Assembly (NCBI RefSeq): GCF_024295625.1
Contig: NZ_JANCOJ010000003.1
Span: forward strand, 124,001-188,000
From: Streptococcus sp. CF8_St5-11
GTDB taxonomy: Bacteria > Bacillota > Bacilli > Lactobacillales > Streptococcaceae
Direction: 5' to 3'
Length of the DNA: 64,000 nt
Shown: positions 1 to 10,710 of the stretch, in pieces
Numbering within the stretch: the first letter of the stretch is position 1
Layout: each line of letters opens with the position of its first letter
Position numbers and translations under genes: made by a program
Notes under the pieces: generated by a model
Databases searched by the model: none
What the model was told of the DNA's origin: nothing
What the model saw: only the letters and a program-made list of their open reading frames with translations

Positions 1-352
1 CTTGAACCGTTTCAACGCTGTCATTGAATTCTCACACTTGAGCAAGGAAGATCTTTCTAAGATTGTTGATTTGATGTTGGTAGATGTCAATAAGACCCTT
101 TCTAAGAAAGAAATCGACTTGGCAGTGAGCGATGCAGCTAAAGAATACATGACTGAAGAAGGTTATGATGAAGTGATGGGTGTTCGTCCACTCCGTCGGG
201 TAGTTGAACAACAAATCCGTGACAAAGTCACAGACTTCCACTTGGATAACTTGGATGCCAAACATCTCGAAGCAGACATGGAAGATGGTGTCCTTGTGAT
301 CAGAGAAAAAGACACAAAGAAGGAAGAAAACGCTGATAAACAAGCAGATTAA
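1..352 (+). CDS. clpE: ClpE, Clp ATPase C-terminal fragment (partial)
   Basis: 3' end of an HSP100/Clp unfoldase; the gene begins before the window. The visible ~116 residues are the small C-terminal AAA+ subdomain (ClpB_D2-small type), with the hallmark run GVRPLRRVVEQQIRD, in which an arginine senses nucleotide state. ClpE works with the ClpP peptidase to degrade misfolded cytosolic proteins. The acidic/lysine-rich tail (DTKKEENADKQAD) matches streptococcal ClpE better than ClpC or ClpX. The frame is open from base 2, base 1 being the last base of the preceding codon; TAA is at 350-352. A strong terminator follows, so this is the last gene of its transcript. The ClpE/ClpC/ClpL distinction rests on the tail only. 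Confidence 0.85.
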   Translation, partial: LNRFNAVIEFSHLSKEDLSKIVDLMLVDVNKTLSKKEIDLAVSDAAKEYMTEEGYDEVMGVRPLRRVVEQQIRDKVTDFHLDNLDAKHLEADMEDGVLVIREKDTKKEENADKQAD

Positions 353-376
353 GGCGAATTAGTTTGTGAAAAATAG

Positions 377-411
377 AGACTGCTATCATATAGCAGTCTT
401 TATTTTTTCTT
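377..411 (+). terminator. Rho-independent terminator after clpE
   Basis: Arms AGACTGCTAT (377-386) and ATAGCAGTCT (390-399) form a 10-bp stem, followed by a T-rich run. Confidence 0.85.
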
Positions 412-577
412 CCCACCTGGGGGAAATTATTCGCCGTATAAGGCCAAAATCCTCCTATTTGAGCTAAAAAAACATCAATAATTAGTGAAATTAATCCAAT
501 TTGAGCAAAATTATTAATAAATAAAGAAAATAAGTATATAATCTATACAAGAATAAAATTTGAGGAATGGAAGTAAG

Positions 578-823
578 ATGAGCAATACAATTGATATCTA
601 CTCAACTCCCGAATACAGAAAAGTGGAAGCCGTTGTTCAACTGATGGTTGACGGTCGCTTGACGAGCTATCGTGTCGCAACTGAAACAAACATCAGCAAA
701 ATGAGCTTGGCGACTTTGACGAAGGGAACGAGTAAAATCAAAAATATTACCTATCAAACGGCATTGGCCTTGATTGATTGGTATGATGAGAATCATGAAA
801 AGTATGGCATTACGATTGACTAG
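578..823 (+). CDS. Small HTH-like hypothetical protein (81 aa)
   Basis: 81-residue soluble protein. The middle (SYRVATETNISKMSLATLTKG) reads as helix-turn-helix of the Cro/C1 kind, and the tail (YQTALALIDWYDENHEK) as a final helix, so a small DNA-binding protein is likely; no named family was recognised. ATG 578 is chosen because GGAAG lies just upstream; the frame is open from TTG 560, which would add six residues. It stands alone between the clpE terminator and the yajC promoter. The 225 bases before it are very A+T-rich and hold no other gene. Function is inferred from the helix pattern only. Confidence 0.6.
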   Translation: MSNTIDIYSTPEYRKVEAVVQLMVDGRLTSYRVATETNISKMSLATLTKGTSKIKNITYQTALALIDWYDENHEKYGITID

Positions 824-919
824 TCAGTAGCCCACTTTTCGTGGTTTTTTTCTTTTTCATCAAAACTTGCCTCTTCTCTGAGACTGGAGTCTGATTTTAC
901 TTGAAGAGGATGGGAAAAC

Positions 920-948
920 TTGAAAAGACGGGCGAAATTTGATATAGT
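920..948 (+). promoter_or_regulatory. Sigma-A-type promoter of yajC
   Basis: TTGAAA (920-925), 17-bp spacer, TATAGT (943-948), 31 bases before the yajC start. Confidence 0.7.
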
Positions 949-979
949 ATAGCATATATGAAAATTAAAGGAGAAACAT

Positions 980-1306
980 ATGCAAGGCGGAAGTTTGCTA
1001 ATTATGCTCGTTCTTATGGTCGGTTTGATGTACTTCATGAGCCGTAGCCAAAAGAAACAGTATCAAAAACGGATGGAAAGTTTGAATAAACTTCAAAAAG
1101 GAAATGAAGTCATCACGATTGGTGGCTTGTACGGAACCATCGATGAAGTCGATACAGATCGCAAGACCGTTGTCTTGGATGTTGATGGTGTCTACCTGAC
1201 CTTTGAATTGGGAGCGATCAAAACAGTTCTTCCTGTATCAGAAGGAATCTCAGCTACTGCTACAGAAGGCGCTAGCTCAGATGCCGATTCAGCCATCGAA
1301 GAATAA
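980..1306 (+). CDS. yajC: YajC, Sec translocase auxiliary subunit
   Basis: 108-aa single-pass membrane protein. An N-terminal membrane helix (about residues 5-20, LLIMLVLMVGLMYFM) is followed by the family's basic stretch SRSQKKQYQKRM and the core KGNEVITIGGLYGTI, which is diagnostic of YajC. The family associates with SecDF and YidC in the Sec translocon at the cytoplasmic membrane. The acidic, Ala/Ser-rich tail is typical in streptococci. RBS AAAGGAG sits before ATG 980. It has its own promoter and terminator and so appears monocistronic, directly upstream of the uppS operon. Confidence 0.92.
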   Translation: MQGGSLLIMLVLMVGLMYFMSRSQKKQYQKRMESLNKLQKGNEVITIGGLYGTIDEVDTDRKTVVLDVDGVYLTFELGAIKTVLPVSEGISATATEGASSDADSAIEE

Positions 1307-1316
1307 TCATCAAAGA

Positions 1317-1338
1317 AGAGGCAAAGGCCTCTTTTTTG
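1317..1338 (+). terminator. Terminator after yajC
   Basis: AGAGGC (1317-1322), loop, GCCTCT (1327-1332), then T6. Confidence 0.75.
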
Positions 1339-1419
1339 GTGGGCAAATAGGACGACGTGATGAAGGAAAGTCCTGCTGGTTCAAAAAAGAGGCCAGAGTC
1401 CCTATTTTATGGGGATTTA

Positions 1420-1428
1420 TGGTATAAT
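1420..1428 (+). promoter_or_regulatory. Extended -10 promoter of the uppS operon
   Basis: TGGTATAAT is a perfect extended -10 hexamer (TATAAT 1423-1428), 33 bases before uppS. No good -35 at 17 bp, as expected for extended -10 promoters. Confidence 0.65.
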
Positions 1429-1460
1429 GAAGCGATAAATATTGAAATAGGTAGAAAAAC

Positions 1461-2210
1461 ATGTTTCGTTTTAAGAAAAAAGAAAAAATCGAGATACCTT
1501 TAGAAGTCCCGAAACACATTGGGATCATTATGGATGGCAATGGTCGATGGGCGAAAAAGCGGATGCAACCGCGCGTCTTCGGTCATAAGGCAGGGATGGA
1601 AGCTCTCCAAGAAGTGACGATTGCAGCAAAAAATATGGGGGTTCAGGTCCTGACTGTCTATGCCTTTTCGACCGAAAACTGGACACGCCCTGAAGATGAA
1701 GTCAAGTTCATCATGCACTTGCCGGTTGAGTTTTATGGTCGTTTCGTCCCCGAATTGCATCGCAATAATGTCAAGATTCAAATGATCGGTGATACCAAGA
1801 AATTACCAAAAGAAACGCTGGAGGCTTTGGAAAAAGCAGAAGCGATGACCCATCTCAATACAGGCTTGATCCTGAATTTCGCGCTCAATTATGGTGGACG
1901 TGCTGAGATCACCCAGGCCGTGAAGCAGATCGCCCAAGAAGTCTTGGATGCGAAGTTTAGCCCAGAAGATATCACAGAAGAGATGATCGCTGATTCTCTC
2001 TATACCGAGAGTTTGCCACGTGTCCTAAGGGATCCGGATTTGATTATTCGTACCAGCGGAGAGATCCGTTTGAGTAATTTCCTTCCTTGGCAGGCTGCTT
2101 ACAGTGAGTTGTATTTCACAGATGTGATGTGGCCAGATTTTGGAGAGGAAGCACTACGAAGTGCCATAGTAGAATATAGCCATCGCCATCGGAGATTTGG
2201 TGGTGTTTAG
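1461..2210 (+). CDS. uppS: Undecaprenyl pyrophosphate synthase (isoprenyl transferase)
   Basis: 249-aa cytosolic/peripheral-membrane cis-prenyltransferase. It condenses eight isopentenyl-PP units onto farnesyl-PP to make the C55 carrier lipid for peptidoglycan, teichoic acids and capsule. Visible motifs: HIGIIMDGNGRWAKKR (residues about 19-34, catalytic Asp and phosphate-binding Arg), LTVYAFSTENW (about 73-83) and DLIIRTSGEIRLSNFLPWQ (about 192-210), the signature of the family. Length is normal. It opens a tight operon with cdsA (9-bp gap), rseP and proS. Confidence 0.97.
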   Translation: MFRFKKKEKIEIPLEVPKHIGIIMDGNGRWAKKRMQPRVFGHKAGMEALQEVTIAAKNMGVQVLTVYAFSTENWTRPEDEVKFIMHLPVEFYGRFVPELHRNNVKIQMIGDTKKLPKETLEALEKAEAMTHLNTGLILNFALNYGGRAEITQAVKQIAQEVLDAKFSPEDITEEMIADSLYTESLPRVLRDPDLIIRTSGEIRLSNFLPWQAAYSELYFTDVMWPDFGEEALRSAIVEYSHRHRRFGGV

Positions 2211-2219
2211 GAGAAGATG

Positions 2220-3023
2220 ATGACGAAAGATTTACAAAAACGTGTGATTTTTGGAGGAATTGCCCTGCTCTTTTTCATTCCAACAGTAATGGTTGGAGGG
2301 GTGTTCTTCCAGATTGTGATTGGCTTGATCGCCATGCTAGGGGTTCATGAATTGCTCAAGATGAAGGGGCTTGAGACAGCGACCTTTGAAGGAGCGCTGG
2401 CCATGTTAGCGGCCTTCGTCCTGACGTTGCCGATCGAGGACTACCTCCCTTACCTTCCAGCAGATGGCAATATGATTGCTTATGGTTTGGTTGTCTTGAT
2501 TCTCATGGGAACAACTGTTCTTGCTCAGAATTACAATTATGAAGATGTGGTCTATCCCATTGCGTCTAGCTTTTATGTTGGACTTGGTTTCCATTCCTTA
2601 GTAGATGCGCGAATTGCTGGTATTGATAAGGTTCTTTTAGCCCTCTTTATTGTTTGGGCTACAGATTCAGGTGCTTATCTAGTAGGAAGTCGGTTTGGGA
2701 AACGCAAGCTCATGCCTGCGGTTTCTCCTAATAAAACGATTGAAGGCAGTCTTGGGGGAATCTTGTCTGCAGTTGCGGTAACTGTGATCTATATGATCGT
2801 GGATCGTTCTGTGGCGGGTGGACATGGTTTTCTTGCTATGATCTTCTTTACCATCCTCTTTAGTATCGCAGGTCAGTTTGGAGATCTGGTAGAGAGTGCG
2901 ATTAAACGCCACTTCGGTGTGAAAGATTCTGGGAAATTTATTCCAGGACATGGTGGTGTTCTAGACCGCTTTGATAGTTTGATTTTTGTCTTTCCCTTGA
3001 TGCATTTCTTGGGCTTGTTCTAA
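2220..3023 (+). CDS. cdsA: Phosphatidate cytidylyltransferase
   Basis: 267-aa multi-spanning membrane enzyme that makes CDP-diacylglycerol from phosphatidate and CTP, the branch point to phosphatidylglycerol and cardiolipin. About eight hydrophobic segments are visible. The C-terminal CDS signature is intact: SPNKTIEGSLGG, DLVESAIKR, KDSGKFIPGHGGVLDRFDS. Two adjacent ATGs (2217 and 2220) are possible; 2220 gives better spacing to AGGAG (2209-2213) and an N-terminus MTKDLQKR like streptococcal homologues. Second gene of the uppS operon. Confidence 0.96.
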   Translation: MTKDLQKRVIFGGIALLFFIPTVMVGGVFFQIVIGLIAMLGVHELLKMKGLETATFEGALAMLAAFVLTLPIEDYLPYLPADGNMIAYGLVVLILMGTTVLAQNYNYEDVVYPIASSFYVGLGFHSLVDARIAGIDKVLLALFIVWATDSGAYLVGSRFGKRKLMPAVSPNKTIEGSLGGILSAVAVTVIYMIVDRSVAGGHGFLAMIFFTILFSIAGQFGDLVESAIKRHFGVKDSGKFIPGHGGVLDRFDSLIFVFPLMHFLGLF

Positions 3024-3059
3024 GACAGAAGAGATAGAAAGGAAACCACGTATAGAACG

Positions 3060-4319
3060 ATGCAGTTTATTGCCTTTATTGTTATTTTTGGAGTGATCGT
3101 TCTCGTTCACGAGTTTGGTCATTTCTATTTTGCAAAAAAATCGGGCATCCTGGTGCGAGAATTCTCGATCGGGATGGGTCCAAAGATCTTTGCCCATATT
3201 GGTCAAGATGGAACAGCCTATACGATTCGCATTCTACCTTTAGGTGGCTATGTTCGGATGGCTGGCTGGGGTGAAGATACAACTGAGATTAAAACCGGAA
3301 CGCCTGTCAGCTTGACGCTAAATGAGGCTGGCAAGGTCGTCCGGATCAATCTTTCGGGAAAGAATCTGGATCAGACAGCCCTTCCCATGAATGTTACCCA
3401 GTTTGACTTTGAAGAAAAACTAGAAATTACTGGCTTGGTTCTCGATGAGACCAAGACTTATGATGTCGATCATGATGCGACCATCGTTGAGGAAGATGGG
3501 ACAGAGGTGCGGATTGCACCGAGAGATGTTCAGTATCAGAATGCCAGCATTTGGGGACGGTTGATCACCAACTTTGCGGGTCCTATGAACAACTTTATCC
3601 TCAGTATTGTCGTCTACTCACTTTTAGCCTTTATGCGCGGTGGTGCGATTGACTACTACAGCAACAATGTTCAGGTGGCACCCGATGGGGCGCTGGCTAA
3701 GGTCGGTGTCAAAAGCAATGTTCAGATCCTTCAAGTCAACAACGATACCGTTAGCAACTGGGATGAGCTGACAGATGCTGTCGAAAAAGCAACCAAGGAC
3801 AGCAAGACGGCTCCTGAATTGACCCTGAAAGTCAAAACAGACGGCCAAGAAAAAGAAGTCAAAGTGAAGCCAACCAAGTCAGGGAATCGTTACTATTTGG
3901 GTGTGACAAATGGCCTCAAGACAGGATTTGTAGATAAACTCTTGTCTGGTTTTACAGATACCTGGAATACAGCGACACGGATTTTGGGAGCTTTGAAAGA
4001 TATCATTTTCCACTTTAGTCTCAATAAACTGGGTGGTCCGGTTGCCATCTACAATGCCAGCTCACAAGCTGCTCAATTAGGGATTCCAGCAGTCTTGTCT
4101 CTTATGGCCATGCTCTCTATTAATATTGGGATCTTCAATCTAATCCCGATTCCGGCTTTGGATGGAGGGAAAATCTTGATCAATTTGATCGAGGTTGTCC
4201 GGAGAAAGCCACTGAAACAAGAAGTAGAAACCTATATGACGCTTGCAGGTGTAGCTGTAATGGTTATTTTGATGATTGCTGTCACCTGGAATGATATTAT
4301 GAAATTATTTTTGAAATAG
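3060..4319 (+). CDS. rseP: Site-2 intramembrane metalloprotease RseP/Eep
   Basis: 419-aa membrane zinc protease of the M50B family. HEFGH at residues 17-21 in the first membrane helix and [11 protein letters not shown] near the C-terminus are the zinc ligands (two His, Glu catalyst, Asp). A PDZ domain lies in the centre (around residues 210-290). In streptococci and enterococci (Eep) it cuts signal-peptide remnants to release peptide pheromones and processes anti-sigma-type and lipoprotein leader substrates. It starts 36 bp after cdsA and is followed 15 bp later by proS, a conserved streptococcal order. Length is normal. Confidence 0.95.
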   Translation: MQFIAFIVIFGVIVLVHEFGHFYFAKKSGILVREFSIGMGPKIFAHIGQDGTAYTIRILPLGGYVRMAGWGEDTTEIKTGTPVSLTLNEAGKVVRINLSGKNLDQTALPMNVTQFDFEEKLEITGLVLDETKTYDVDHDATIVEEDGTEVRIAPRDVQYQNASIWGRLITNFAGPMNNFILSIVVYSLLAFMRGGAIDYYSNNVQVAPDGALAKVGVKSNVQILQVNNDTVSNWDELTDAVEKATKDSKTAPELTLKVKTDGQEKEVKVKPTKSGNRYYLGVTNGLKTGFVDKLLSGFTDTWNTATRILGALKDIIFHFSLNKLGGPVAIYNASSQAAQLGIPAVLSLMAMLSINIGIFNLIPIPALDGGKILINLIEVVRRKPLKQEVETYMTLAGVAVMVILMIAVTWNDIMKLFLK

Positions 4320-6185
<1,866 letters not shown>

Positions 6186-6190
6186 GAAAA

Positions 6191-6248
6191 AGCTTTCTGA
6201 GCTCTCACCAGTGTGGTGATGAAACTCAGGAAGCTCTATTTATTTTTC
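6191..6248. terminator. Bidirectional terminator between proS and the lipoprotein gene
   Basis: AGCTTTCTGAG (6191-6201) pairs with CTCAGGAAGCT (6225-6235), and an inner TCACCA/TGGTGA extends the stem. There are T-rich tracts on both strands, serving the converging genes. Confidence 0.85.
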
Positions 6249-6791
6249 TTCTTTGAGGCCTTGATCTTTGAAATAGGTAAAGAGATCTTGAGGTTTGCCA
6301 TTGAGGTATTTCTTGAACTCAGCTGTTTCTTCCTCCCCTTGATCCCCGTAGATGGAAGCAAACTCATCTTTCTTGATTTTTGAGAAGTCAGCTTGTAAGA
6401 CCTTGGCATAGGATTGTTTATCTTTCGAAATTTGAATGCGGAAGCTAAGACCAGGCTTGCCATTTAAGCTTTTATAGATATCGCTATGTTCTAATTCTTC
6501 TTGGTAGATTTCCTTTAACTCGGAAAGATCCATGTCTTGCAAATCTGAGGAAATGGGTTCAAAACTAAGAAAAGTAAAAGAGACAATTTCATCTTTTTTG
6601 TAGCCGATTTGAATTTTGTTTTGGTGGTGATCGCCGAGGTCACTAACAAAGGTCTTGTTTTGGACTTGCTCCTTTTTGGTTTGAGTGGCCTCTTGCTTGG
6701 AAGAAGCGTTAGTAGTCCCTTTGCCTTGTTGGCCTTGGCTACAAGCGGTAAGAGCTAGTAGACAGACAGAGACAAGTAGAAATTTTTTCAT
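6240..6791 (-). CDS. Lipoprotein, possibly DUF1307/YehR-like
   Basis: 183 aa. A lipoprotein signal (MKKFLLVSVCLLALTACSQ, lipobox LTAC, Cys17) predicts attachment to the outer face of the membrane. A Ser/Thr/Gln-rich linker (about 18-45) leads into a single alpha/beta domain with TFVSDLGDHHQNKIQIGYK, then KDEIVSFTFLS, and helical YQEELEHSDIY. This order resembles the DUF1307/YehR lipoproteins, whose role is unknown. It is monocistronic, converging on proS across a shared terminator. Family assignment is tentative; export and lipidation are secure. Confidence 0.7.
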   Translation of the reverse strand: MKKFLLVSVCLLALTACSQGQQGKGTTNASSKQEATQTKKEQVQNKTFVSDLGDHHQNKIQIGYKKDEIVSFTFLSFEPISSDLQDMDLSELKEIYQEELEHSDIYKSLNGKPGLSFRIQISKDKQSYAKVLQADFSKIKKDEFASIYGDQGEEETAEFKKYLNGKPQDLFTYFKDQGLKEEK

Positions 6792-7036
6792 ATATACTCC
6801 TTATAGGTTAATGGTGTTCGATCTTGTATGAAACAAGTTTTGAACAGGTTTCATTATACCATAAAAGTTTTAAAAATGAAAAAATATACAAAAATCATCA
6901 AAGATTGTATCTAAAATAACCTAAAATCAACATTTTTTATCTATGTGTCGAGTTAATATAACAGGACAGAGTGTCTTCTTTTCTTATCAGAAATAATACT
7001 AGTTGGAGACTACTGGGGCAAGGAATTTCAGATATA

Positions 7037-7083
7037 TGTTACGTTTGTATAACAAATTATTTCAAAAATGTAACAAAGTTACA
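7037..7083. promoter_or_regulatory. Paired inverted repeats, candidate operators
   Basis: TGTTA-N8-TAACA (7037-7054) and the perfect TGTAAC-AAA-GTTACA (7069-7083) lie in tandem just upstream of the esxA -35 box. They look like binding sites for a dimeric regulator; which one is unknown. Confidence 0.45.
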
Positions 7084-7109
7084 ATATTTTATCAGTTGGG
7101 GCTCAAAAC

Positions 7110-7138
7110 TTGACTTTCTCGCAATATTTCATTAAGAT
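7110..7138 (+). promoter_or_regulatory. Promoter of esxA / T7SS
   Basis: TTGACT (7110-7115), exactly 17 bp, TAAGAT (7133-7138). Confidence 0.65.
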
Positions 7139-7267
7139 ATCTTTAAGTAAATAATACAAATAGGGAGTGAAAAGGTAAATATACAGTTTTTTGGATTTTT
7201 ACTAATTCGTACTAAATGTATTGTTTATGAAAAAAATATTAGGGTATCAGCCCAAAAGGAGAAACAT

Positions 7268-7555
7268 ATGGCTCAAATTAAATTAACTCCGGAAGAACTA
7301 CGTCAATCAGCACAACGCTATTCACAAGGTTCTCAAGAAATCGATCAAATCCTTAACACTTTGACTCATGAACAACAAGTCATCGACGCAAACTGGGATG
7401 GATCTGCATTTGATAGCTTTGAAGCACAATTCAACGAATTGTCTCCAAAAATCAAACAATTCGCTCAATTGTTGGAAGACATCAACGCTCAATTGATCAA
7501 AGTTGCTGATATCGTTGAACAAACTGACCAAGATATCGCTGCACAAATCCACTAA
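7268..7555 (+). CDS. esxA: EsxA, WXG100 secreted protein of the type VII system
   Basis: 95-aa all-helical protein. The central WDG (in DANWDGSAFDSFE) is the WXG turn between two long helices. The length and the Gln/Ile/Asp-rich amphipathic helices match the WXG100/ESAT-6 family. It is a substrate and core component of T7SSb, exported as a dimer through EssC. Codon use is that of a highly expressed gene (GCT, CAA, ATC preference). Two consecutive hairpins separate it from esaA, so it is probably made in excess of the membrane machinery. Its presence directly before esaA-essC makes the assignment firm. Confidence 0.96.
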   Translation: MAQIKLTPEELRQSAQRYSQGSQEIDQILNTLTHEQQVIDANWDGSAFDSFEAQFNELSPKIKQFAQLLEDINAQLIKVADIVEQTDQDIAAQIH

Positions 7556-7567
7556 GATAGTCTTGGA

Positions 7568-7602
7568 GGTGATCTTACTTCTTGTAGGTAGATCACCCTT
7601 TT
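7568..7602 (+). terminator. First terminator-like hairpin after esxA
   Basis: GGTGATCT (7568-7575) pairs with AGATCACC (7590-7597), followed by CTTTTGTCTTTT. Confidence 0.65.
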
Positions 7603-7618
7603 GTCTTTTGATATATAG

Positions 7619-7660
7619 AAAATAGGGGTTAGATTCTTAATTCCTAACCCCTATTTTGTA
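7619..7660 (+). terminator. Second strong hairpin between esxA and esaA
   Basis: A perfect 14-bp stem AAAATAGGGGTTAG / CTAACCCCTATTTT (7619-7632, 7644-7657). It likely terminates or attenuates, giving a short abundant esxA message and partial read-through into esaA. Confidence 0.75.
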
Positions 7661-7692
7661 TCTATGAATTAGAAAAAGGAAAAGGTATAGAA

Positions 7693-10600
7693 GTGAAAAA
7701 GAAAAAATGGTTAAAATACATCGGTCAGAGTGCAGTTGTGCTCCTTTTGATGGGATCTGTAGTGGGTCTTTATACGACGGTTCAAAAGGACCAAAAGCAA
7801 AACGAAGCCAAGACCGTACAAACGACAGAAAACACCAAGCTTAATATTGCGGTTGTCAATGAAGACAAAGCGGTCAAACTGAATGATAAAGAATACAACC
7901 TTGGGGCTAGCTATGTAAAGAATATCGAACGGGATAATTCGCAAAACTGGTCTGTACTCCCTCGTGGAGCCGCTGAGTCAGGGCTTGCAGATGGCAAGTA
8001 CCAGTTGATGATTGTCATTCCAAGTGACTTCTCAGAGAAGGTCTTGGAAGTGAATGCGGTTAATGCAGAGAAGACCACGGTGACGTATAAGGTCAATGCG
8101 GCTGGAAATTCTCAGGTTGAAAACGAGGCCAATAAAGTCGCTAAAGATATCGTTTCAGACTTGAATAGCCAGTTGGTTGATATGTATATGGTCAGCATTT
8201 TGAGCAACCTTTATACAGCTCAGAAGAACGTGGAAACAAGTAACAAAATTCAATCTACCAACATTGGTTCATACCGAAGCAACTTGCTGGATTCGGCTTT
8301 AGATTCGAAGAATATCTTTCCAAGTCTCTATAGCTTGTCTACGTCTTCTGTCGAGTCGAACAATGCTTTGAAGACAGTCCTTGAGTCTTATACACAGGCT
8401 TTTGATCAATTGACCCAATCTCAGGATCAGTACGGTCAAAACTTCGACACATTGATCAAACAACGCTCTGAGGACAAGATCAGCCATGAAGAGTTCATGA
8501 ACCAGCTGATGTCTATGAACCAGTCTGTTGTCAGTGAAAAGACCCAAGAGTTGTATAAGAATCTACAACAAAACCAAGAAGCAATTACCAAACAATTGAG
8601 TCAACCAACTGAAACAGAAGGAGATGCTTCAGGTACCAAGACTTATGCAGGCTTGACAAAAGATGTGAATGATCGTGTGGCAGACCTCGAAAAAGGGATC
8701 AAGGCAGAACGCGACAAATTAGATGAGCACGAAAAGAACATCGAGTCTTCTGTAAAAGCGAAGATCCTTGACTACTATGGTCTAAATGAAGGAGACAAAG
8801 TCACTCTTCGTACCTTGCTTGGAAAGCCAAAAATCGAAACTATCAGCAAGGCTCGAGATAAAGCGGATGATGACATTCGTCAAGCAATTGAAAAACTTCC
8901 GTCTTTAGATCCTGCTAGTCTTAATCTGAATAAGTATGGGAATCTCAACGCAGCGATTGATTTTGATAGTGCTTTTGCTGGAACGAAGGGGCAAGCAAAA
9001 GGGAACGCAGATGACTTGAAACGATTGGCTGCTGAAGTGGATGCTAAATTAACGGCAGTTGCGAATGTTCTCAATGCTAAATCTGGAAAACAAAAAGTTA
9101 GCATTCAAGTACCTGCAGGAGTTAAGGTTGATACCTGGACCTATGATGGACAGACTTATGCAGGCAGTGGTGAGCAGGAAGTCGAACTGAAAGATGGCAA
9201 ACAAATTCAAATTCACCTTGTTGAAGATGGAGGAGCTATGCCAAGCGCGATTGATGTTGAAGTCCTTGTGAATGGAGTTTCTTCAACCAGTGTGACTGTA
9301 TCTGCAGAAGACTTGAAAACAGCTGTCGCTAACTATGCATCGAAAGCTAGTGAAATCGCCCTGGATTATCAACGCGCGGGAGCATTGATCGATGCTTACT
9401 ATCCAAAAGATGACAAGGGAGATCGTCATTCGCTCTATGATCCGATCGAAGATATGGATTTGACAAATGCTTTGGTCGATGTCGTGAAGGCTGCCGTTTC
9501 AAGTAACATGAAGGACTACCGTAAGAGTATTGAAACGGATGAATCTGGGGATGCAACGAAGAGTGTGAAAGCCCAGTTAGATGGTACCCTTAAACAGTTG
9601 CAAGACTTGGGACCACAATTGCAGGCAAATCTTCAAGCAATCGAAAACACCAACAAGGATCTAACCCAAAATATCAACGATCAATTGAAGCAGTATGCAG
9701 ACCTTCAAAGACGCCTAGAAGAGATCTCAAAAGCGCAGGAAACAGTGACACAGGCTCAAACCAAGACCGATGCAGATTTGTCAGCTCTTGGTTCTGAATA
9801 CACGTCATTATTGAGCTCGACAGAAGGCGTTAAGAGCTCATCTCGTAGCAATGTAGAAGCTGCTAACTCTACCAATGAAATCTTTAGCCAATTGAACAAA
9901 GAATTGGAAAAAGCCCAAGGCAATACAGAGAAATTGTCTAGCAATGCAGAGAGCTTGATGGGTGAATTCGACAAGGAATTGTCTGAAAATGGGAACTTCG
10001 TCGAAGCCTTCCGTAAGGTCTTCAACAATGCCTATGAAAACGGAGTGCCGAATGAAGTCTTGCTCGACTTCTTGTCAAATCCAGTTGCAGAGAAATCTTC
10101 TTCTGTGAAAGCGACTATCAACGTCTACCGTCCATTTATCTGGATCTTTATGTTGGAAGTCTTGAGTCTCTTTACAGCTTATCTCTTTGCGACTCAACCA
10201 ATCATTCGCAAGGTTAAGGATCGTTTCAAATTGGATCGTTTGCAAGAATCAGATCTCTTGTCTGTCGGTGTCCTTGTGGGACTTTCTCTCATCCTTGGAC
10301 TGGTGATCGGAATGATTTCAAGTATTCAACTCTCTGTTGGTCGTGAATATGTACCTTCATGGGTGTTCTTAGCGGTTCTAGCAAGCTTTGTCTTGGTACA
10401 ACTACAATACCTTCTTTTGAAACACTTCCGTGTGATTGGAATGGGACTGGCCTTCTTCATGTTGATCAGCTATGTCTACCTATCAAGCGCGATCGGAACG
10501 ACCGCGACCTTGTCAGGCCTTCCAGCACTGGTGAAAAATGTCAACCTCCTTTCTATTTTAGAAGGACAGTTTGCGGGTTACTTTGATGGACAAACAGCCG

Positions 10601-10710
10601 GTATCGGCGTCTTCTTCGGATTGTTGGTCTTCTTCGGACTTTTGGCGGTTGCCAATATCTTCATTCCTAAGAAGTTTACTCAAACAAAGGAAATTGAATC
10701 AAGCTTATGA
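7693..10710 (+). CDS. esaA: EsaA, T7SSb membrane component
   Basis: 1005-aa protein of the YhgE/Pip family. One N-terminal membrane helix (about residues 13-29), a very long extracellular region (about 50-815) rich in coiled-coil and beta segments, and about five C-terminal membrane helices (about 820-995). In T7SSb EsaA spans the cell wall as an arrow-shaped dimer and is a phage receptor in some relatives. The length equals that of S. aureus EsaA (about 1009). It starts at GTG 7693; no competing ATG in frame nearby fits. Its stop overlaps the essA start by 4 bases (ATGA). Confidence 0.95.
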   Translation: MKKKKWLKYIGQSAVVLLLMGSVVGLYTTVQKDQKQNEAKTVQTTENTKLNIAVVNEDKAVKLNDKEYNLGASYVKNIERDNSQNWSVLPRGAAESGLADGKYQLMIVIPSDFSEKVLEVNAVNAEKTTVTYKVNAAGNSQVENEANKVAKDIVSDLNSQLVDMYMVSILSNLYTAQKNVETSNKIQSTNIGSYRSNLLDSALDSKNIFPSLYSLSTSSVESNNALKTVLESYTQAFDQLTQSQDQYGQNFDTLIKQRSEDKISHEEFMNQLMSMNQSVVSEKTQELYKNLQQNQEAITKQLSQPTETEGDASGTKTYAGLTKDVNDRVADLEKGIKAERDKLDEHEKNIESSVKAKILDYYGLNEGDKVTLRTLLGKPKIETISKARDKADDDIRQAIEKLPSLDPASLNLNKYGNLNAAIDFDSAFAGTKGQAKGNADDLKRLAAEVDAKLTAVANVLNAKSGKQKVSIQVPAGVKVDTWTYDGQTYAGSGEQEVELKDGKQIQIHLVEDGGAMPSAIDVEVLVNGVSSTSVTVSAEDLKTAVANYASKASEIALDYQRAGALIDAYYPKDDKGDRHSLYDPIEDMDLTNALVDVVKAAVSSNMKDYRKSIETDESGDATKSVKAQLDGTLKQLQDLGPQLQANLQAIENTNKDLTQNINDQLKQYADLQRRLEEISKAQETVTQAQTKTDADLSALGSEYTSLLSSTEGVKSSSRSNVEAANSTNEIFSQLNKELEKAQGNTEKLSSNAESLMGEFDKELSENGNFVEAFRKVFNNAYENGVPNEVLLDFLSNPVAEKSSSVKATINVYRPFIWIFMLEVLSLFTAYLFATQPIIRKVKDRFKLDRLQESDLLSVGVLVGLSLILGLVIGMISSIQLSVGREYVPSWVFLAVLASFVLVQLQYLLLKHFRVIGMGLAFFMLISYVYLSSAIGTTATLSGLPALVKNVNLLSILEGQFAGYFDGQTAGIGVFFGLLVFFGLLAVANIFIPKKFTQTKEIESSL

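Larger units (their letters stand above)
6792..7267. other. 476-bp A+T-rich regulatory region upstream of esxA
   Basis: No credible gene. The first part should carry the divergent promoter of the lipoprotein gene. The rest holds two inverted repeats (7037-7054 and 7069-7083), a strong promoter (7110-7138) and an untranslated leader of about 120 bases before esxA, with AAAGGAG just before its ATG. Confidence 0.6.

Noticed and set aside
501-542. Promoter TTGAGC ... TATAAT before the 81-aa gene
   Set aside because: The two boxes are about 30 bases apart, far from the 17 needed; TATAAT alone may act but cannot be supported.
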